Source of the DNA: Clavibacter capsici
GTDB lineage: Bacteria > Actinomycetota > Actinomycetes > Actinomycetales > Microbacteriaceae
Direction of reading: 5' to 3'
Assembly: GCF_001280205.1 (NCBI RefSeq)
Contig: NZ_CP012574.1
Span: forward strand, 1-39,868
Length of the DNA: 39,868 nucleotides
This document shows positions 6,617 through 14,551 of the stretch, piece after piece. The position numbers were made by a program, and so were the translations under genes. The notes under the pieces were generated by a model that made no database searches, was not told where the DNA came from, and saw nothing but the letters and a program-made list of their open reading frames with translations. Position 1 is the stretch's first letter. Each line of letters starts with the position of its first letter.

Positions 6617-6742
6617 CTTGCTTGCCCTCTCTGCCACTGGCCCCCCGGCTACGCCGCTTCCGAACCTCCCCCAGACAGCAAAAGCATCTGTCTGGGGGAG
6701 GTTCGGAAGTAAAGGGGGCCAGTGGCAGAGAGGGCAAGCAAG
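6617..6742. repeat. 126-bp interrupted palindrome (29-bp and 22-bp arms)
   Basis: The outer arms 6617-6645 and 6714-6742 are perfect complements over 29 bases. The inner arms 6657-6678 and 6688-6708 or 6709 are perfect over 22 bases with a nine-base loop. Between the arms lie 11 bases on the left and four on the right. No reading frame explains this conservation. Location between rep and a Replic_Relax-like gene suggests a replication or transfer origin, for example a single-strand initiation hairpin, or a nick site. No family match is claimed. After it, up to 7052, no gene is convincing. Confidence 0.85.
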
Positions 6743-7052
6743 AAGAGAGAGATAGAGAAGTGATTTCAACACATAAAGAAAGACCAAGTTGGGAGGGTGG
6801 TTGCGTCATGCAGTGTCCCTTGCGTGGGTCAGGCGGACGAGGACGTGTGGTGACGATCTGGGGTGCCACGAACGCTGGGAGCACGAGGCGGTCGCCTCGA
6901 TCACGGGTGTCACGTCTACGGTGCTACGCGCGGTCGTCTCGCTCGCTCCTCGTCGCGTCCCACAGGTCCCCCGTGACGCGTCCTCACGGACGCGCCACGG
7001 GCTCGCGGCTGGCACAGCCAGCCGCGAGCCGCCGAGCCGAGGGACGCACCTG

Positions 7053-7796
7053 ATGGTGCGCCTCACGCGCCGCGACGTCGCCCTGTTCGACTGGTTCGCG
7101 ACCGTGCGCATCGCGAACATGGAAGCCCTCCGCTGGGCGCTGCCGGCGGCCGCCGGCCGCGACGAGCCGGTGACCGTTCGCAAGGCACAGCACTGGTGCG
7201 CCCGCATGGAATCGCTCGAGCTCGTGAAGCGGGAACAGCTCTTCCAAATCGGCGGCGCGGTGGTCTGGCCGACCGCGACGTGGGCGAGCGCACGGCAGCC
7301 ACATCTGCTTTCTCAGACGACCCGACACGAGGTGTCGGTCTCGATCGTCGCCGCGCGGTATCTGGCCGCCGGATACGAGTGGTTCCGGGATCGTCCGGCG
7401 AAACGCGGATACGAGCACCAGGCCGACGGCATTGCCCGGAAGGGCAGCACTCTCGACGCCGTGGAAGTCGAGCTGACCGCAAAGCGGCAGCAGCGGTACG
7501 GAGCCATTTTCCGTGCGTTCGACGTGCGGCTGCAAAAGGGCGAGATAACGCACGTGACGTACTTCACCAACGTCGCTGGCGGCCGCGGGATCCAGCAGGC
7601 TCTATCCGGGTCGGCTGTGCCCGCGAGCGTTCGCAGCCGTCTGCGCATTGTTCCGGTTTTCGACGACCGGGGGCATTGGTTCGGGGATCAGCAGCCCGTC
7701 GAGCTCGGAGGCGAATGGGTGGCGCCCGCGCTGCCGGCGCCTGTAGATCGCAGCTATGCGCGACAGCCGGACATCTTCGACGCCGACCCCCGGTAA
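7053..7796 (+). CDS. Replic_Relax-like winged-helix protein
   Basis: This 247-residue protein opens with LTRRDVALFDWFATVRIANMEALRWAL, the N-terminal winged-helix signature of the replication-relaxation (Replic_Relax) group found on actinobacterial plasmids and integrative elements. A region with an endonuclease-like pattern follows (GYEHQADGIARKGSTLDAVEVELTAKRQQRY, about 126-156): a conserved acidic residue, then E-x-E and K, which resembles a restriction-endonuclease fold. That second point is my inference. It may assist plasmid relaxation for replication or mobilisation. The start at 7053 follows GAGGGA; a longer open frame to 6789 looks noncoding. It is transcribed alone and closed by the hairpin at 7811-7855. 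Confidence 0.5.
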   Translation: MVRLTRRDVALFDWFATVRIANMEALRWALPAAAGRDEPVTVRKAQHWCARMESLELVKREQLFQIGGAVVWPTATWASARQPHLLSQTTRHEVSVSIVAARYLAAGYEWFRDRPAKRGYEHQADGIARKGSTLDAVEVELTAKRQQRYGAIFRAFDVRLQKGEITHVTYFTNVAGGRGIQQALSGSAVPASVRSRLRIVPVFDDRGHWFGDQQPVELGGEWVAPALPAPVDRSYARQPDIFDADPR

Positions 7797-7810
7797 TCCC
7801 GCCGCGCTCC

Positions 7811-7855
7811 CCCGTCGACGGATGGCTGAGACTCCGTGAGGCATCCGTCGACGGG
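7811..7855 (+). terminator. Hairpin after the Replic_Relax-like gene
   Basis: Arms 7811-7824 (CCCGTCGACGGATG) and 7842-7855 are perfect complements with a 17-base loop, starting 15 bases after the stop. There is no T-run. From 7856 to 8228 I see no gene or signal. Confidence 0.6.
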
Positions 7856-8228
7856 AGCTCGGGGAGCCGCTTCGCGGCGGGCATCGACGACCTAGTGAGA
7901 AGTGCGCAGCCAGCACCCGGGATCGGCCGTCCGTCTCCGAGAGCACCGGTCCAGAGCGCCGATGGATCCCCAGCCCTTCCGCCGTCGTTCACCCCCCAAT
8001 GTCACCGCCCACAATCCAAGCTGTGGGACCAGACCACCAAGCCGGCCGCCTCAGCAACAGTCCCCTGACCCGCAGACCCGCGCCTCCAGACCCCGAGATC
8101 GACGTGACCCCCTCCCCCATCAGGGCAAGGCGCAGTGCAGCGCAGCGGAACGGAGCCGCGGCAGCCCGACACCCGACCCGGCCACCGCCCCGACGCTCCG
8201 ACACCCGACCGAAGGTCTCCACAAATGT

Positions 8229-8269
8229 CTAGACCGGGGTTGTCTTGCAGGTCAACCCCGGGCTAGAAT
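8229..8269 (+). promoter_or_regulatory. hicAB promoter with overlapping operator
   Basis: TTGTCT (8240-8245) and TAGAAT (8264-8269) are 18 bases apart, and the hicA ATG is six bases further on, giving a very short leader. The promoter is wrapped in an inverted repeat, CTAGACCGGGGTTG (8229-8242) and CAACCCCGGGCTAG (8253-8266), with one mismatch. This is the expected site of autorepression by the HicB helix-turn-helix domain. Confidence 0.75.
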
Positions 8270-8275
8270 AGAATC

Positions 8276-8485
8276 ATGAAGCCGCAGAAGTCGAAGGATG
8301 TGCGCCAGTTCCTTGTCTCGATCGGGTGGGTCTACCTCCGCAACGCGAAGGGCAGCCACGAGATCTGGGGCGAGCCCGACGAGTCGGTGAAGCTGTCCGT
8401 CCCGTTCGGACACAAGGAGGTCCAGGCGGGCATCCTGACCCAGCTACAGAACCTCGGCGTTCAGGTACCGAAGGAGTGGAAGTGA
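8276..8485 (+). CDS. hicA: HicA-family toxin (mRNA interferase)
   Basis: This 69-residue protein has the HicA double-stranded RNA-binding-like fold. It includes a helix with the pattern VRQFLVSIGWVYLR and the catalytic motif GSHEIW with His28, followed by a basic C-terminal half. Length and motifs match the family. HicA toxins cleave mRNA and arrest growth unless bound by HicB. The stop overlaps the hicB start (TGATG), so the pair is translationally coupled. The pair probably stabilises the plasmid by killing or stalling plasmid-free cells. Confidence 0.85.
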   Translation: MKPQKSKDVRQFLVSIGWVYLRNAKGSHEIWGEPDESVKLSVPFGHKEVQAGILTQLQNLGVQVPKEWK

Positions 8486-8880
8486 TGACCGCACACACGT
8501 ACGACGTGGACGTCTGGCGCGAGGGCCGCTGGTGGCTGTTCCGCATCCCCGAGCTCGACACCGTCGGCCAGGCCCGATCGCTCGCCGAGGTCCCCGAGGA
8601 GGCCGAGGGCATCATCGAGGCGTGGAACGCCGAGCCGCCCGCGCCCTTCGAGCTCAACGTGACCATCACTCCCCCGGTCCCTGACCTCTGGGACGTGTGG
8701 GCCGAAGCCGCACGCGAAGAGGAAGCCGCGCGCAACGCCCAGGCACACGCCGCAGCGATGCGCCGCAAGGTCGTGAAGCAGCTCCGCGGCGCCGACGTGA
8801 GCGTGGCCGACGTCAGCGCGATCCTGGGCGTCAGCAGGCAGCGCGTCTACCAGCTCCAGGACGAGAAGACCCCCGCCTAG
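8485..8880 (+). CDS. hicB: HicB-family antitoxin with C-terminal helix-turn-helix
   Basis: This 131-residue protein has an N-terminal HicB partial-RNase-H-like fold (TYDVDVWREGRWWLFRIPEL, then the helix SLAEVPEEAEGIIEAW). A charged linker helix (about 74-100) follows, then a C-terminal helix-turn-helix (VSVADVSAILGVSRQRVYQL, about 106-125) that should bind the palindrome at 8229-8266. It neutralises HicA and represses the operon. The start at 8485 is fixed by overlap with the hicA stop and a GGAGTGGAAG ribosome site. Confidence 0.8.
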   Translation: MTAHTYDVDVWREGRWWLFRIPELDTVGQARSLAEVPEEAEGIIEAWNAEPPAPFELNVTITPPVPDLWDVWAEAAREEEAARNAQAHAAAMRRKVVKQLRGADVSVADVSAILGVSRQRVYQLQDEKTPA

Positions 8881-8956
8881 GGTCAGGCGCGCGGCTCATC
8901 GGGTTCTGCACCCACAAAGTTACATTTGTAGATCAGTGGGTATGCAGGGATGTGGG

Positions 8957-9072
8957 AACACGGGTACCCATAAACATAGGTAAGTACCTACCCGGGTAGT
9001 CATGTTGTCGGGTACACTGGTACCTACAAACACGGGAAGCATGGTTTTCAGGAACCGTGGTTCTTACACGGG
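8957..9072. promoter_or_regulatory. Repeat cluster upstream of parA, candidate centromere/operator
   Basis: AACACGGG occurs at 8957-8964 and 9029-9036, and TACACGGG at 9065-9072, with a further AACACGGG at 10048-10055 after the parB-like gene. Between them lie palindromes GGGTACCC (8962-8969) and TAGGTA-AG-TACCTA (8977-8990) and another GGTACC near 9019. Such clusters next to parA usually bind the ribbon-helix-helix partner, acting as both partition site and operator. Assignment is by position and pattern only. Confidence 0.5.
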
Positions 9073-9081
9073 AGGGAAGCC

Positions 9082-9756
9082 ATGCGCATCGTTGCTGTCG
9101 TGCAGCAGAAGGGCGGGGTGGGGAAGACCACCATTGCGGTCAACCTCGCAGCCGTCACAGCCGAGCACTCGCGAGTCCTCGTGGTCGACGCCGACCACGT
9201 GCAGCACTCCGCCACGGACTGGGCCGAGGCATCGGAAGCCGAAGGCGCGACGGCCTGGCCTTTCGACTTCACGGACGACGCGCGACCCGAGGTCCTGTCC
9301 CAGCTCCGCGAGGCATCGGACTACGACACGATCATCGTCGACACCCCGGGCAGCCTCGCCCCAAGCGAAATCCAGCGCACCGGCCTCGTGCTGGACTCCG
9401 CGGACTTCGTGATCGTCCCCATGGAGCCGCAGCCGCTGAGCGTCACACCCCTCATGCGGACCATCAAGTCCGTCATCGAGCCCCGCGGTCTCGAGTACCG
9501 CGTCCTGCTGTCGCGCGTGGGGCGCGAGGAGGCGCAGCAGAAGCGCCGGGACGAGACGATCGCGCGCCTCGACGACATGGGGATCCCGAGGCTCCGTACC
9601 GTCATCCGGCAGTACGTCGTCCACTCGGACGCCCCCGCGACGGGCGGCGTCGTGACCACGTACCCGGAGAGCCGCCAGACCGTCCACGCGATCAGCGATT
9701 TCTCCTCCCTCGCGCTCGAACTCACGAGCATCTGGGCCAACGGAAGGAACAAGTGA
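9082..9756 (+). CDS. parA: ParA-type partition ATPase
   Basis: This 224-residue deviant Walker ATPase has the motif QKGGVGKTTIAVNLA (residues 9-23, with signature Lys10 and Lys15) and the second motif VLVVDADHVQHSATDW. A switch region TIIVDTPGSLAP follows. There is no N-terminal helix-turn-helix, so it is the small type Ib class. It moves plasmid copies apart by cycling on nucleoid DNA with its partner protein. The start at 9082 follows GGGAGGGAAG. The stop overlaps the next gene (TGATG), making a two-gene par operon. Confidence 0.9.
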   Translation: MRIVAVVQQKGGVGKTTIAVNLAAVTAEHSRVLVVDADHVQHSATDWAEASEAEGATAWPFDFTDDARPEVLSQLREASDYDTIIVDTPGSLAPSEIQRTGLVLDSADFVIVPMEPQPLSVTPLMRTIKSVIEPRGLEYRVLLSRVGREEAQQKRRDETIARLDDMGIPRLRTVIRQYVVHSDAPATGGVVTTYPESRQTVHAISDFSSLALELTSIWANGRNK

Positions 9757-10022
9757 TGGCACGAGCGGACATGGAGCGCGTCTTCAACAAGGCCGTGGAC
9801 GCCGTGCCAGACCCCGGCCTCGCACAGGAGCCCGAGACCACCGCGCCCGAGCTGCCGGCACCTGCTGTCGTGCCCGACGCGGAAGCCCCGGGCACGCCGG
9901 CCCGCATCACCTTCGACGTCACGCCCGAGCTCAAGCGCGCCTACAAGGTATGGACGGCGGCGCACGGAACGACGATCAAGGATCATCTGACTGCGTACGT
10001 CAAGCAGTCCATCGAATCCTGA
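9756..10022 (+). CDS. ParB-like ribbon-helix-helix partition partner
   Basis: This is an 88-residue protein. The N-terminal part (1-48) is flexible, Pro/Ala/Glu-rich and should contain the ParA-stimulating arm. The C-terminal 40 residues, ARITFDVTPELKRAYKVWTA then HGTTIKDHLTAYVKQSI, form a ribbon-helix-helix. This is the size and layout of the small centromere-binding proteins paired with type Ib ParA. The start overlaps the parA stop. It probably binds the AACACGGG cluster before parA. Confidence 0.75.
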   Translation: MARADMERVFNKAVDAVPDPGLAQEPETTAPELPAPAVVPDAEAPGTPARITFDVTPELKRAYKVWTAAHGTTIKDHLTAYVKQSIES

Positions 10023-10103
10023 ATGCGGCCCACGCCGGCCATGTAGCAACACGGGACCCTCGTACGGTCCATCAAATGTAACTATGTGAGTTTGGGGGAT
10101 TGT

Positions 10104-12305
10104 ATGTCCGTGTCGTCGTACTCGGGGTTCGTCACCGTGGTCATGCTGGCGGTCGTGCTCATGGTGGGCTCATTCGTCGTGCCGATCCTCGTCGCAGGCT
10201 TCGCAAGCAGTCGGGTCATCACGAAGACGCGCTACTGGCTCACCTTCACGTGGTGGCCGTGGGTCATCGTCGGGGGAGCGATCTTCACGGCTGTGATGTG
10301 GTCCCTCGCCGCTCGCGACGTCGCGCCCCTGCTGGGCGTCGGCGGGTCGGATGAGGGCCCGGCGCAGATGGCGCAGATCCTCGGAGGTCACGCCCTGATC
10401 GCGGGCGGCCTCGGGCTGCTCGCTGGCGCAGGACTGGGCCCGCTCGTGTTCGCCGCTCGGCGCCGACGAGTCGCGCTCCGCACGCTGGAGCGCCGCCTGC
10501 CGGACGTGAAGATGCAGGAGGACGTCGAGAAGGCCCGCAAGCGCGCGGCCGACTGGTCCGCCGCCGAACAGCTACGGCTCCAGATGGATCCACGGAACGG
10601 CAAGATCGTCGGCACGAAGCAGACCGGACGGGCCACCCGGTGGGTGCTTCGGCTGCCGGTGTCGCAGCGTGTGGCGAGCTCGCGCCCCGGTCGAGCATGG
10701 GCGGAGCTCCGCCGGCCGATCCGGGCACCATACGGCCGGAACGGGGAATGGGTCTTCGGGCTCGTGCAGCGGCCCACGGTGCGCACCTGGCGCGAGCGTC
10801 TTGCCGACAAGGCAGAGGTGCGGGACTGGACGGCCAAGGGTGGCCGCTTCTTGAAGTGGCCCGAGGACTCCAGCGCGTGGCGCGTGCTGCTGCTCGGCGA
10901 GGCCGGCGCGGGGAAGACCGTGCTGCTGTGGGTGTGGGTGCTGTGCGCCGTGATGATGAAGGCGCCGGTGGTCCTGATCGACGGGAAGGGCATCCACGCC
11001 GACGCTGAGCGGCTGGCAAGCATGCTCCGCAGGATGGGGCGCACGGTGCAGATCGGCGGCCACTGGAACCTGTTCACGGGATCCGCGGCGCAGATCACCG
11101 AGAAGATCATGCGCATCGTGGGGGAGAGCGCGGGCGACGGGCAGTTCTACAGCGACGAGGCGCGCGACCTGCTCGACCTCCTCCAGGTCAAGGCTCCGCT
11201 TCGGTCCATGCAGGACTTCGAGACGCGCCTGCTCGAGCTCCCCCGGTGGTTGAGCTCGCAGATGTACGCCGACTTCAGCGCCCCGATCGACAAGAACGGG
11301 ACCACGAAGGCCATGCGGGCGGCGGCGAAGATCCGCGGTCGGATGCGCAACCTCGCCCCGTTCCTTGCCGAGGACGGGTGGACGTTCGACGACCTCGGCG
11401 CCGACGTGCGGCTCGTGCCGATCCGACCGTCACTCGCGGCCGAGCGGATCCTGGGCGACGTGATGCTCGCTGACCTCCGGCAGTGGCTCGGCGCGCTCAC
11501 CGAGCCGCGTCGCATGCTGTGCGTGGTGGACGAGTTCGCACAGCTCGTCTCGACCACCACCGACCCGGGAGACCTCGCCGCGTCGCTGGCTGAGACGGGC
11601 CGCTCGCAGGGCGTGGGCCTCGTCCTCGCCGCGCAGTCCCTCCCTGGAATCTCGGGTGATCTGACGTTCCGCGATCGACTCAGCAGCTCCGGGATCGCGG
11701 TCGTCATCGGCCGATCCAAGTCACCCGAGGCGGCCGTGTCGCTCGCCGGCACCGTCAAGCGCATGGAGGCGTCCGGGGACGCGAGCGAGGGGGCCGAGCT
11801 CAACACCGGGCGCGCCCAGGACACCTACGCGATCGCCCCGCAGGACGTTCGCGAGACCTGGGACGGTGCGTTCTACCTCATCCAGGGCGGTCGCCACACG
11901 CCCTTCCGCGCGATCCCGCCGGAAGTGCTGACCAGCCGACCCGACGTCTACGTGCCCGCCGTCGACGTCGACGAGGACCCCGACGAGGGCGAGCAGCCGG
12001 CCGCAGCGGCAGCGGATGCGTGGATCGGGCTGGAAGTGCAGCTCCAGGAGCAGGGCGAGGGCCGCTGGACGGCGACGGCCTGGCCCTCCACGGCGGAGTT
12101 CATCGCCGACGACGAGGCGGACCCGGCGCGCGTGGAGTTCACGACGACGGCCACCGCGCCGGCCGTGCCGGTGGGGGAGTGGTGGTGCTCCTGGCGCCCC
12201 GAGCAGGAGACCCAGTGGGGTGCCGCTCGGCACTCGCTCCCCAGCGAGTGGATCGCGGCATGCGAGCGCGTCGTCGGGCAGGCCCGCCAGCGGTACGGCC
12301 TGTAA
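10104..12305 (+). CDS. VirD4/FtsK-type conjugative coupling ATPase
   Basis: This 733-residue membrane ATPase has hydrophobic helices at about 9-33, 48-70 and 95-117. A cytoplasmic motor domain follows, with Walker A GEAGAGKT (265-272), Walker B MLCVVDEF (471-478) and the downstream glutamine motif LVLAAQSL. This arrangement fits coupling proteins (TcpA/TraB/VirD4) that deliver DNA to the conjugation channel. A Pro/Glu-rich C-terminal domain (about 620-733) is unassigned. GGGGG precedes the ATG at 10104; the frame opens at a GTG six codons earlier. It stands apart from the main transfer operon, separated by a regulator on the other strand. Confidence 0.8.
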   Translation: MSVSSYSGFVTVVMLAVVLMVGSFVVPILVAGFASSRVITKTRYWLTFTWWPWVIVGGAIFTAVMWSLAARDVAPLLGVGGSDEGPAQMAQILGGHALIAGGLGLLAGAGLGPLVFAARRRRVALRTLERRLPDVKMQEDVEKARKRAADWSAAEQLRLQMDPRNGKIVGTKQTGRATRWVLRLPVSQRVASSRPGRAWAELRRPIRAPYGRNGEWVFGLVQRPTVRTWRERLADKAEVRDWTAKGGRFLKWPEDSSAWRVLLLGEAGAGKTVLLWVWVLCAVMMKAPVVLIDGKGIHADAERLASMLRRMGRTVQIGGHWNLFTGSAAQITEKIMRIVGESAGDGQFYSDEARDLLDLLQVKAPLRSMQDFETRLLELPRWLSSQMYADFSAPIDKNGTTKAMRAAAKIRGRMRNLAPFLAEDGWTFDDLGADVRLVPIRPSLAAERILGDVMLADLRQWLGALTEPRRMLCVVDEFAQLVSTTTDPGDLAASLAETGRSQGVGLVLAAQSLPGISGDLTFRDRLSSSGIAVVIGRSKSPEAAVSLAGTVKRMEASGDASEGAELNTGRAQDTYAIAPQDVRETWDGAFYLIQGGRHTPFRAIPPEVLTSRPDVYVPAVDVDEDPDEGEQPAAAAADAWIGLEVQLQEQGEGRWTATAWPSTAEFIADDEADPARVEFTTTATAPAVPVGEWWCSWRPEQETQWGAARHSLPSEWIAACERVVGQARQRYGL

Positions 12306-12314
12306 CGGTCGCAA

Positions 12315-12617
12315 TCAGCTCAGCAGGTACTTCACGAAGTCGAGGGCGTCGCCGGCCACGCGCTCGCGCAGAGCCCAGTACCTCGTCTCGGAGGGCTTGC
12401 GACGGTAGGAGGGATCGGCGTCGTCCGTGACGTAGCCGGCCTCCGTGAGGACGTAGATCGCCTGCCGGCACCCCGCCACCGACATGTCGAGCTCCCTCAG
12501 CAGCTCATCGAACGTCGCCGGCCCGCGCAGCAGGTGCCGCAGCACGAGCACGCGCGATTGCGCCTGGAGAACGACCTGCATCCCGCTCACGTTGTCGGGG
12601 GCGTCTCTCTGGCGCAT
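12315..12617 (-). CDS. Winged-helix transcriptional regulator
   Basis: This is a 100-residue ArsR/MarR-like winged helix. The helix segment SRVLVLRHLLRGPATFDELLRELDMSVAGCRQAIYVLTEAGYV contains the turn and recognition helix, and the wing carries YRRKPSETRYWAL. It lacks cysteine clusters, so metal sensing is not suggested. GGAGG five bases before the ATG at 12617 selects this start over one at 12632. It is convergent with the coupling-protein gene and divergent from the transfer operon. The nested palindrome at 12739-12777 is a likely target, making it a candidate repressor of conjugation. Confidence 0.7.
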   Translation of the reverse strand: MRQRDAPDNVSGMQVVLQAQSRVLVLRHLLRGPATFDELLRELDMSVAGCRQAIYVLTEAGYVTDDADPSYRRKPSETRYWALRERVAGDALDFVKYLLS

Positions 12618-12738
12618 CAGATCCTCCGGCATGCCACGGATTGTTCCGTGTTCCGGACCACGCTACCGGCGTGATCGCTTACGGCAATCTACGCACGCGG
12701 CCCGCTTCGCGGCCACGTCCGCCTCATAGCATTCCCCT

Positions 12739-12777
12739 CATGGGTAAATAGGCCGTTGGGCCTTACAATTGCCCATG
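12739..12777 (+). promoter_or_regulatory. Nested palindrome/promoter before the transfer operon
   Basis: CATGGGTAA (12739-12747) and TTGCCCATG (12769-12777) are inverted with one mismatch and enclose AGGCC-GTTG-GGCCT. TACAAT at 12764-12769 could be the -10 of the operon starting at 12862. An operator overlapping the promoter is the simplest reading. Confidence 0.5.
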
Positions 12778-12861
12778 TCGGTCGTGTGCTGTACACCTGA
12801 TCCCGTGACGCTCGTATGGGGGGCGTCTAAATGTGCAGCACGATCAAGGGGAGGGTGCAAC

Positions 12862-14109
12862 ATGTCTGGATTCGGAAGCGGTACACCGAAGGTCTTCGGG
12901 ACCGCAGATCAGGTGAACGAGTTCATCGACGAGGACTTGGCGTCATCGGAGGGGGTGCCGACTCTGCGTCGGCGGTCCGCCGAGGCGTCGTCATCCCCTC
13001 AGCCCGCGGAGCAGCACACTGCGCCGGCTGAGGTGGCGGGCTCCGCTGCGCAGGAAGCGGGCCCATCCCCGCTCGTGCAGCTCTCGGAGCCGTCCACGCC
13101 GGCCCCGACCACACCTCCCCGGTCGGGGCCGGTCGTGGAGCCGCAGGCGGTCACCGTCGCGCGTAGCGCGCTCCGCGGCGAGGGCGTGGCGGTAGCCGCG
13201 CCGGCTGCGCGCGCCTCGACCGGCGTGCGCGGTGTGCTCGCGAAGCTCGGACTGCCGATCGCCCCGAACGAGGCAGAGCGGGAAGCCCTCGCGCTGGACC
13301 GCAATCGGTTCGCCGCGGAGACGCTGATTCGCCAGTCCACATGGACGCGGCCCGTGTCGGTGCTGGTCGCGAACCCCGGCGGCGGCATGGGGAAGACCAC
13401 CGTGTCGCTGCTGCTCGGAGGCACGCTCGCGGCCGTCCGCGGCGGGTTCGTCGTGATCCCCGAGCTCGCCGACGCTCCCGGCATGCTCGCCTACCGCGCC
13501 GAGGGCACTCCGGCGCTCGGCATCGGCGAGCTCGTGCAGAAGGTCGACACCATCACCAGCGCCGGTGCGCTCGATGGGTACACGAAGCCGCAGACCTCGT
13601 TCGCATCCGTGATCGGATCGACCGGACGCCGGGCGACCCTCACTCGAGACGACGTGCGCGCCGTCATGGCCAAGACGGGGGAGTTCTACAAGATCCGCGT
13701 GTTGGACACCGGCAACGACGCGACCTCCGCGGCGTTCCTCGCGGCGGTCGAGGCCGCCGACGTCCTGGTCATCCCGGTCATGGGCGCCGCCGACAGCGCC
13801 GAGCACGCTCTACGGCTCGTCGAGGGACTGCGAGAGGGCGACGCGCACGCCCGCGAGCTCGCGGCCAGCGCGATCGCCGTTCGGCTCGCAGATGGACGCA
13901 CCGAGCACCCCGAGATCGTCGAGCGGGTCGACGCCTCGCTCGCCCAGGCCGGCGTGCGCCGCCTGTTCACGATCCCCTATGACCAGCACATCGCCGACCG
14001 CGGCGAGCTCACGCTGAGCCGCCTCCAGCCGGCCACCCGCGACGCCTTCACGTTCGCGGCCGCCGCGGTGATCGAGACGCTGAACAGCGTCGTCACCCGC
14101 CGCGCCTGA
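12862..14109 (+). CDS. MinD/ParA-like ATPase of the conjugation operon
   Basis: A 415-residue protein. Residues 1-120 are low-complexity, Ser/Pro/Ala-rich and probably disordered. The ATPase domain follows with an unusual P-loop, NPGGGMGKTTVSLLLGG (about 171-187), and a long SIMIBI-type domain (RVLDTGNDATSAAF, then DVLVIPVMGAADSAEHALRL). Such ATPases accompany SCO6880/VirB4 genes in actinobacterial conjugative elements and may organise the apparatus. The exact role is unknown. The start at 12862 follows GGGGAGG. First gene of an operon running to 22817. Confidence 0.7.
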   Translation: MSGFGSGTPKVFGTADQVNEFIDEDLASSEGVPTLRRRSAEASSSPQPAEQHTAPAEVAGSAAQEAGPSPLVQLSEPSTPAPTTPPRSGPVVEPQAVTVARSALRGEGVAVAAPAARASTGVRGVLAKLGLPIAPNEAEREALALDRNRFAAETLIRQSTWTRPVSVLVANPGGGMGKTTVSLLLGGTLAAVRGGFVVIPELADAPGMLAYRAEGTPALGIGELVQKVDTITSAGALDGYTKPQTSFASVIGSTGRRATLTRDDVRAVMAKTGEFYKIRVLDTGNDATSAAFLAAVEAADVLVIPVMGAADSAEHALRLVEGLREGDAHARELAASAIAVRLADGRTEHPEIVERVDASLAQAGVRRLFTIPYDQHIADRGELTLSRLQPATRDAFTFAAAAVIETLNSVVTRRA

Positions 14110-14156
14110 CCGGCGCGCGTCCCACCACACAGACCATCACGACCAGGGGAGAACCC

Positions 14157-14543
14157 ATGTCCACGCTGCACCTCATCGCCGACCACTTCACCGCCGTCGC
14201 CGCCGGCACCATGCCGAACCCGATGGACCACATCACGACCCTCGCCGAGGGCGGGATCCCGAACCCGCTGGACAACATCGTCCCGGACTTCACGATCTTC
14301 GGGACCAAGTTCAACCGGCTCTGGCAGAAGATCGTCGCCGGCATCTGGGGCCTCGGCCTCATCGGCTCCGTGCTCGCATTGATGCTCGGCCTCACCCGCA
14401 TGGCCATGAGCGGCGGAGCGAGCGGCAACCCGCAGAAGTACCAGGACGCCAAGGGCGGCACGCAGGTCTCCGGGATCGCGTTCGGCGTGCTCGCGGCGCT
14501 GGGCGTGGTCGTCGGCGCCGTCCTCTTCTTCGTCAGCCTCTAG
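14157..14543 (+). CDS. Two-helix membrane protein, VirB2/pilin-like
   Basis: This 128-residue protein has two hydrophobic helices, about 62-83 (IVAGIWGLGLIGSVLALMLG) and 105-127, separated by a short polar loop rich in Gly, Ser and Lys (GGASGNPQKYQDAKGG). Size, helix spacing and position ahead of VirB8-, VirB6- and VirB4-like genes fit a VirB2/TrbC-type subunit. No clear signal-peptide cleavage site is seen, so a channel component rather than a processed pilin is possible. GGGGAG precedes the ATG. Confidence 0.55.
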   Translation: MSTLHLIADHFTAVAAGTMPNPMDHITTLAEGGIPNPLDNIVPDFTIFGTKFNRLWQKIVAGIWGLGLIGSVLALMLGLTRMAMSGGASGNPQKYQDAKGGTQVSGIAFGVLAALGVVVGAVLFFVSL

Positions 14544-14551
14544 GACCCGCT

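Noticed and set aside
6810-7053. An 80-codon frame ending in TGATG overlap with the Replic_Relax-like start
   Set aside because: Composition is Arg/Ser-rich and shadow-like; apart from a P-loop-like VVTIWGATNAGS stretch there is no domain, so coupling by overlap may be chance.
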